Origin: Cyclina sinensis
Taxonomy: Eukaryota; Mollusca; Bivalvia; Venerida; Veneridae
Direction: 5' to 3'
Length of the DNA: 64,000 nt
Assembly: GCA_012932295.1 (NCBI GenBank)
Contig: JAAONU010000001.1
Span: 32,519,449 to 32,583,448, forward strand
How positions within the stretch are numbered: the first letter of the stretch is position 1; each line of letters opens with the position of its first letter. Both the position numbers and the translations under genes were made by a program. Below are positions 60,331 to 64,000 of the stretch, one piece after another. The notes under the pieces were generated by a model that was not told where the DNA came from, did not search any database, and saw only the letters and a program-made list of their open reading frames with translations.

Positions 60331-62200
60331 GTTTCAATGCAATTTACTTAATGTGCTATCGATGGTTCCAAAATGTTCCTTGGTCAATCGCAGCAAATCT
60401 ATATAAAGTATAGAATTTAATATACGTTGAAGGCTTATGACCACTGCATGTGCATGTGTGATGGTATTTTCTTCATGCATACAATATAAACAATGAAAAC
60501 ATAACATTTCTTCAAGAAATAGATTGAAAATCTGAGTTTGTAAAAATTGGATTATATCCTGTTTATCATGGTTGCGCAACCAGGATAGAACAGAAAAAGA
60601 CACAAAACAGTAGGATTTAAACAGACTAAAATCATTAAAAGGGTATAGATTGTTGAAATAAAGCAAAAGTAGACATTTGGAATATTCAAGTGCTGAATTG
60701 TGTCTAAGACGAAGAACACTTGATTATTATCCCAATTTTTAATTTTAAAGGGAGACAATATGCAATCATAAAAAGTGAAAGATCAAATGATTTTTTTATG
60801 AGAATATAGTCATTCATATCTGGTCATTTTGTTGAAGAAAAGTAAATTCACATGATTTCACATCTTCAATAAAAGTGATTAAAACATGGATATAATTCAA
60901 ATGTCCCCCTTTAAAATCTTTTTACATCCCATCTGTAAATAACTTGATTATATCATCAAAATGTTCAACATGTATTACACACGTGTACAATTGTTTAGGT
61001 TAATTTATACACTTATTATTTATTTTATTTCAAAACCATGTGTGCCGCCTTTGATGCTTTGCATCAAAATTAATCTTGTATGCCTGTTGAAAGAAAGAAG
61101 TGGTTGGCAAAAGGTGTCCATATACTTTATCTCGACCGTGACACTGCTGCTAATTGGCTGACTGACTTCAAACTTGCTATTTGCAGCTTCCTTGCAATGA
61201 ATAGAAGTGTAACACTCAAGAACCATAGGTCTACCTGGTCTCATTCTAGAATTATTTTACTCCTTTTTGTCCTGGAGAATAACTTTAAAACTGAAGTGAA
61301 TTGATGTGACACTTAAAATATAGATAGATGCCAACAAGGAGAAGTGCCTTGTTCAAGAAGCATAACTTATCCTGTTTCTGATAAATATCTCCTTCGTAAT
61401 TTTATAATTAATTTTCGTCTAGAGCATAAATTGAGCACTATGAAAGCCTTGAAGAGACTGACATAAAACTTAAAACATAAGACAGATGGTAGGAAGTAGA
61501 ATGCAAGAACCGTATCCTTACCTGGTGCCGTTTTAAAATCTCCTCTCATAAAATCTTTTTGTCCTCAGCATGTGAAACTTAAAACATTGAAAGATGGCGA
61601 CTACAAAAGGTGCACTGACCACTGACAATGACCACTCCACTTTTTTCCTATTTTTTGTTATGTCCCCTTTATTTTTATGAATATTTATCCAGGGTATATG
61701 AAAGACGGGAAATATTATAAAAATTCTTGCGTACCAGGCCGGATTTTCTACTGTTTACACCTGTGCTAGAAAAAATACATCTTACACCCCCATGTAAGAT
61801 AAGTCGCATGCTTAAAATGATGTCACTCCATTTTGTATAAAGTTGTAAATTCATATGCTACTATAAAAAGTGCTGAATAAAAACATTAGTTTTCTTTATT
61901 TTCTTCCGAATTTTAATGTATGTGTGAAATGCAAGAAAAAGAATCAAACACTGCAGAGCCTCGTTACCACCTAAAACAGTTACCCTCGAGCCGGATATTC
62001 CCGGCTGTACCGGCAACCAGCGTGAGATTCATACACCCTGTGGCAGGCACATGGGTGGGCAAGTTTTCTACATCCAGAAACTGTCAAGACCATAACTTTG
62101 CTAATTGACTAACTTCAGGCTTGTTATGAATCTTCCATAACGGATTATTTTGTCAGATATTTTTTTCAATAACTTGTACCCACAAGTTATTAAGTCGTTC
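60331..62200. other. Intergenic DNA, no supported feature
   Basis: AT-rich. Two similar blocks around 61320-61460 and 61480-61600 ('gatg(c/g)caaca...', 'taaaacataagacagatgg', 'cttaaaacattgaaagatgg') suggest a decayed tandem repeat. No gene was recognised. Confidence 0.35.
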
Positions 62201-62239
62201 CCTCAAGATAATAAATTGTTCGAACGGATTAATTAAATT

Positions 62240-62480
62240 TAACAAAATAGTTCGTTCCCACAAGTTAAAAAAAGATTTTTCGCGCAAAATAACCCGTTCC
62301 CACAAGTTAAAAAAAGATTTTTCGCACAAAATATTTCGTTCCCACAAGTTAAAAAAAAAAATTTCGCACAAAATAACTCGTTCCCACAAGTTATAAAAAG
62401 ATTTTTCTCGCAAAATAATCCGTTCCCACAGATTAGAAAAAAATAATTCTGAAAATAAGTCGTTCCCACGGATTAATAAA
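62240..62480 (-). repeat. 42-bp tandem repeat, about 6 units
   Basis: 'cgttcccacaagttaaaaaa' followed by 'gatttttcgcgcaaaataa' recurs every 42 bp from about 62245, with two more degenerate units (cacagatta, cacggatta) at the right end. Because 42 is divisible by 3, ORFs with FFNLWERxILCEKS repeats on the minus strand are artefacts. Confidence 0.88.
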
Positions 62481-62552
62481 ATAAACCGACCGTGTCCTCT
62501 CCATGCTTCCGTACCATGCTTCCGTAGTTTTGATCTATTTGAGTTTTTTTTA

Positions 62553-62822
62553 TTGTTGGTACCGGTCGCCTATATGACCGATGTTTCCTGCAGAGATTAT
62601 TTAGTTTATGTCGTGGAGGATAGTGTGAGATACAGAAAGCATCCCATATCAGAGAGACCCCTGGTTCTTTAGCATGCTCAGTGTTCAACGCTGATACCTG
62701 GGACCTCGGTTAATGTCTCATCCGAAAGACAGTTATGTTAGTGGAGGAACGGAGGATTTATCTCACGACCCTTGGATTACCAGTCCAGCGTGTTACCTCT
62801 GGAACACTGATCTGCTCCCAAG
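62553..62822 (-). repeat. Core-domain SINE, inverted full-length copy
   Basis: Reverse complement of the family at 3212-3485. The tail 'gtaccggtcgcctatatgac' is at the left, the core 'gacctcggttaatgtctcat' at about 62702 and the tRNA-like head at 62740-62822. The B-box is degenerate. Confidence 0.7.
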
Positions 62823-63104
62823 GGTGTGTTTTGACATGAAACAATGTATTGTTCTTTAGGAATTTGAGGTGAATTTGATATGCCTTCAAGCTACAGATCC
62901 CAAACAACTCTAGTGCTTTAAGCGCTTTGATATTTTATATACCCGAAAAGACGTAGTGTTTTGCCAATGGTCGTCCGTACGTCTGTAATACTCCCTGTGC
63001 AATTTCATGTCCCCTCTTAATTGCTGGAACCACTTGAAGAATATTTATGAAATTTGTGTTACATTTTATTACTGCTTTTTATAAGCTCATCTGAGTGCAG
63101 AAAT

Positions 63105-63755
63105 TACAGTGATCTTGAAATGAAACTGGACCATGGAGTTCAATCTTGATAAATGTGAGATGTTAAGAACATTAATAAAAAAAATTAAAGACTACTGTCT
63201 TTCCATACTGACCTCCAATCAGCTAACAGTAGCAAATATTTAAGGATCACAATATCAAAAGATCTCAGTTGGACAAAACGTAAACAACATCACCTCGAAA
63301 GCAAATAACTCATTTAGATTTATTAAATAAAGAAACTTTAAAACCAGAAATATCCAGGTTAACCAAACAGTCTATACAACACTTGTGTATAACGACAACT
63401 GGAATATTGCTCTTTAGTTTGGCATATTTTGCAGTCACATCTTGCTCGTAAAATTGATATTACAAAGAGCTGCAGCAAGATATGGATAATTATTCTTGTA
63501 GTGTAACCTGGATGCTCTCAGACCGGCATAAGAAGAGTCTATAACCCAGTTATATACTCCTATACAAGATTCAACTTGTTGATCATAACCACATGTTAAC
63601 TCGAAATCAGAACTTCCTCATACCCCAGTCCCGAATGTGGTATCATTCAAACTCTTTCTTCCCAATGACTATCAGGTACTGGAATAGTCTCACGGGTTGT
63701 GACCAATCGAGTCCCAGTCTCAGTACTTTAGTAGAGGCTGGAGACGATTAATTCT
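63105..63755 (+). pseudogene. Degenerate LINE 3' ORF fragment
   Basis: Fragments in shifting frames match the usual order at the end of a non-LTR ORF2: 'KYLRITISKDLSW', then 'ITSKANNSFRFIK', 'FKTRNIQV', 'LQRAAARYG' and finally 'SFFPMTIRYWNSLTG'. Stops and frameshifts are many. It may continue past the window. Confidence 0.65.
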
Positions 63756-64000
63756 AGTCCTTCAAAATTGTGGTTTTATTCTTTTAACTTTAGCATCCTT
63801 CCATTTTTTTTCCTTTAAGCACTGTACTTATTCTATTTTAAGATGAATACTGTTTCTCAGACTCGTTCCTTCAAGTCATGATAAACCGATTGTTTGGGAG
63901 AAATATGTAGATGCATGTATAAAACTTAAAAAGTCTTCTTGTCTACATCCACTCAGCCAAGATTTTGTATGTAGCATCCTCTAGTGAACCACTACCAAAA

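Overview
The window looks like animal nuclear DNA, most probably from a bivalve mollusc or a close relative. It is AT-rich and the genes have GT-AG introns. It holds many tRNA-headed SINEs, dispersed repeats rich in 'aaggtcaaggtcac' and TCCG runs, and a B-box/propeller protein of the type expanded in bivalves. The organism call is inference; no database was searched.

Region 1 (1-4008): flanking DNA with a SINE, tRNA-like pieces and old dispersed repeats, and no supported gene. Region 2 (4013-25965): one element of about 22 kb and the main discovery here. It starts TGTAAC, ends GTTACA and is flanked on both sides by CCGG. Its multi-kilobase terminal inverted repeats each consist of a unique end of about 250 bp plus a tandem array of a 103-bp unit (about 28 units on the left, about 48 on the right, in opposite orientation). 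Between the arrays lies an 813-codon ORF with a Gypsy/Ginger-type DD35E integrase core, a GPY/F module and a C-terminal Ulp1-like cysteine protease. This is the layout of a Ginger1-type cut-and-paste transposon, though this ORF lacks the CxxC half of its zinc domain. The interior also carries other repeats: a GC-rich foldback array, a ~380-bp tandem repeat, a MITE, SINE and dispersed repeat copies, and a 100-N assembly gap.

Region 3 (27465-41679, minus strand): a 16-exon gene reconstructed here from splice sites whose phases all agree, encoding 1221 residues of a protein I do not recognise. One exon carries a 21-bp coding minisatellite. The introns hold a 48-bp minisatellite and a hairpin MITE with a 6-bp target duplication. 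An X-box-like site and a CRE-like site lie upstream of the start codon. Region 4 (42-49.7 kb): LINE fragment, SINE-like pieces, a ~155-bp array inside a dispersed repeat and a 53-bp minisatellite.

Region 5 (49746-53215, plus strand): a two-coding-exon TRIM-like gene without RING (two B-box-type zinc modules, coiled coil, NHL-like propeller, 560 residues). Region 6 (53747-57724): a ~4-kb transposon relic with 80-bp terminal inverted repeats, a decayed PHD-type exon and a nested element. Region 7 (57.7-64 kb): SINEs, degenerate LINE pieces and a 42-bp array, with no supported host gene.

The two host genes show no functional link with each other. The mobile elements dominate the sequence.
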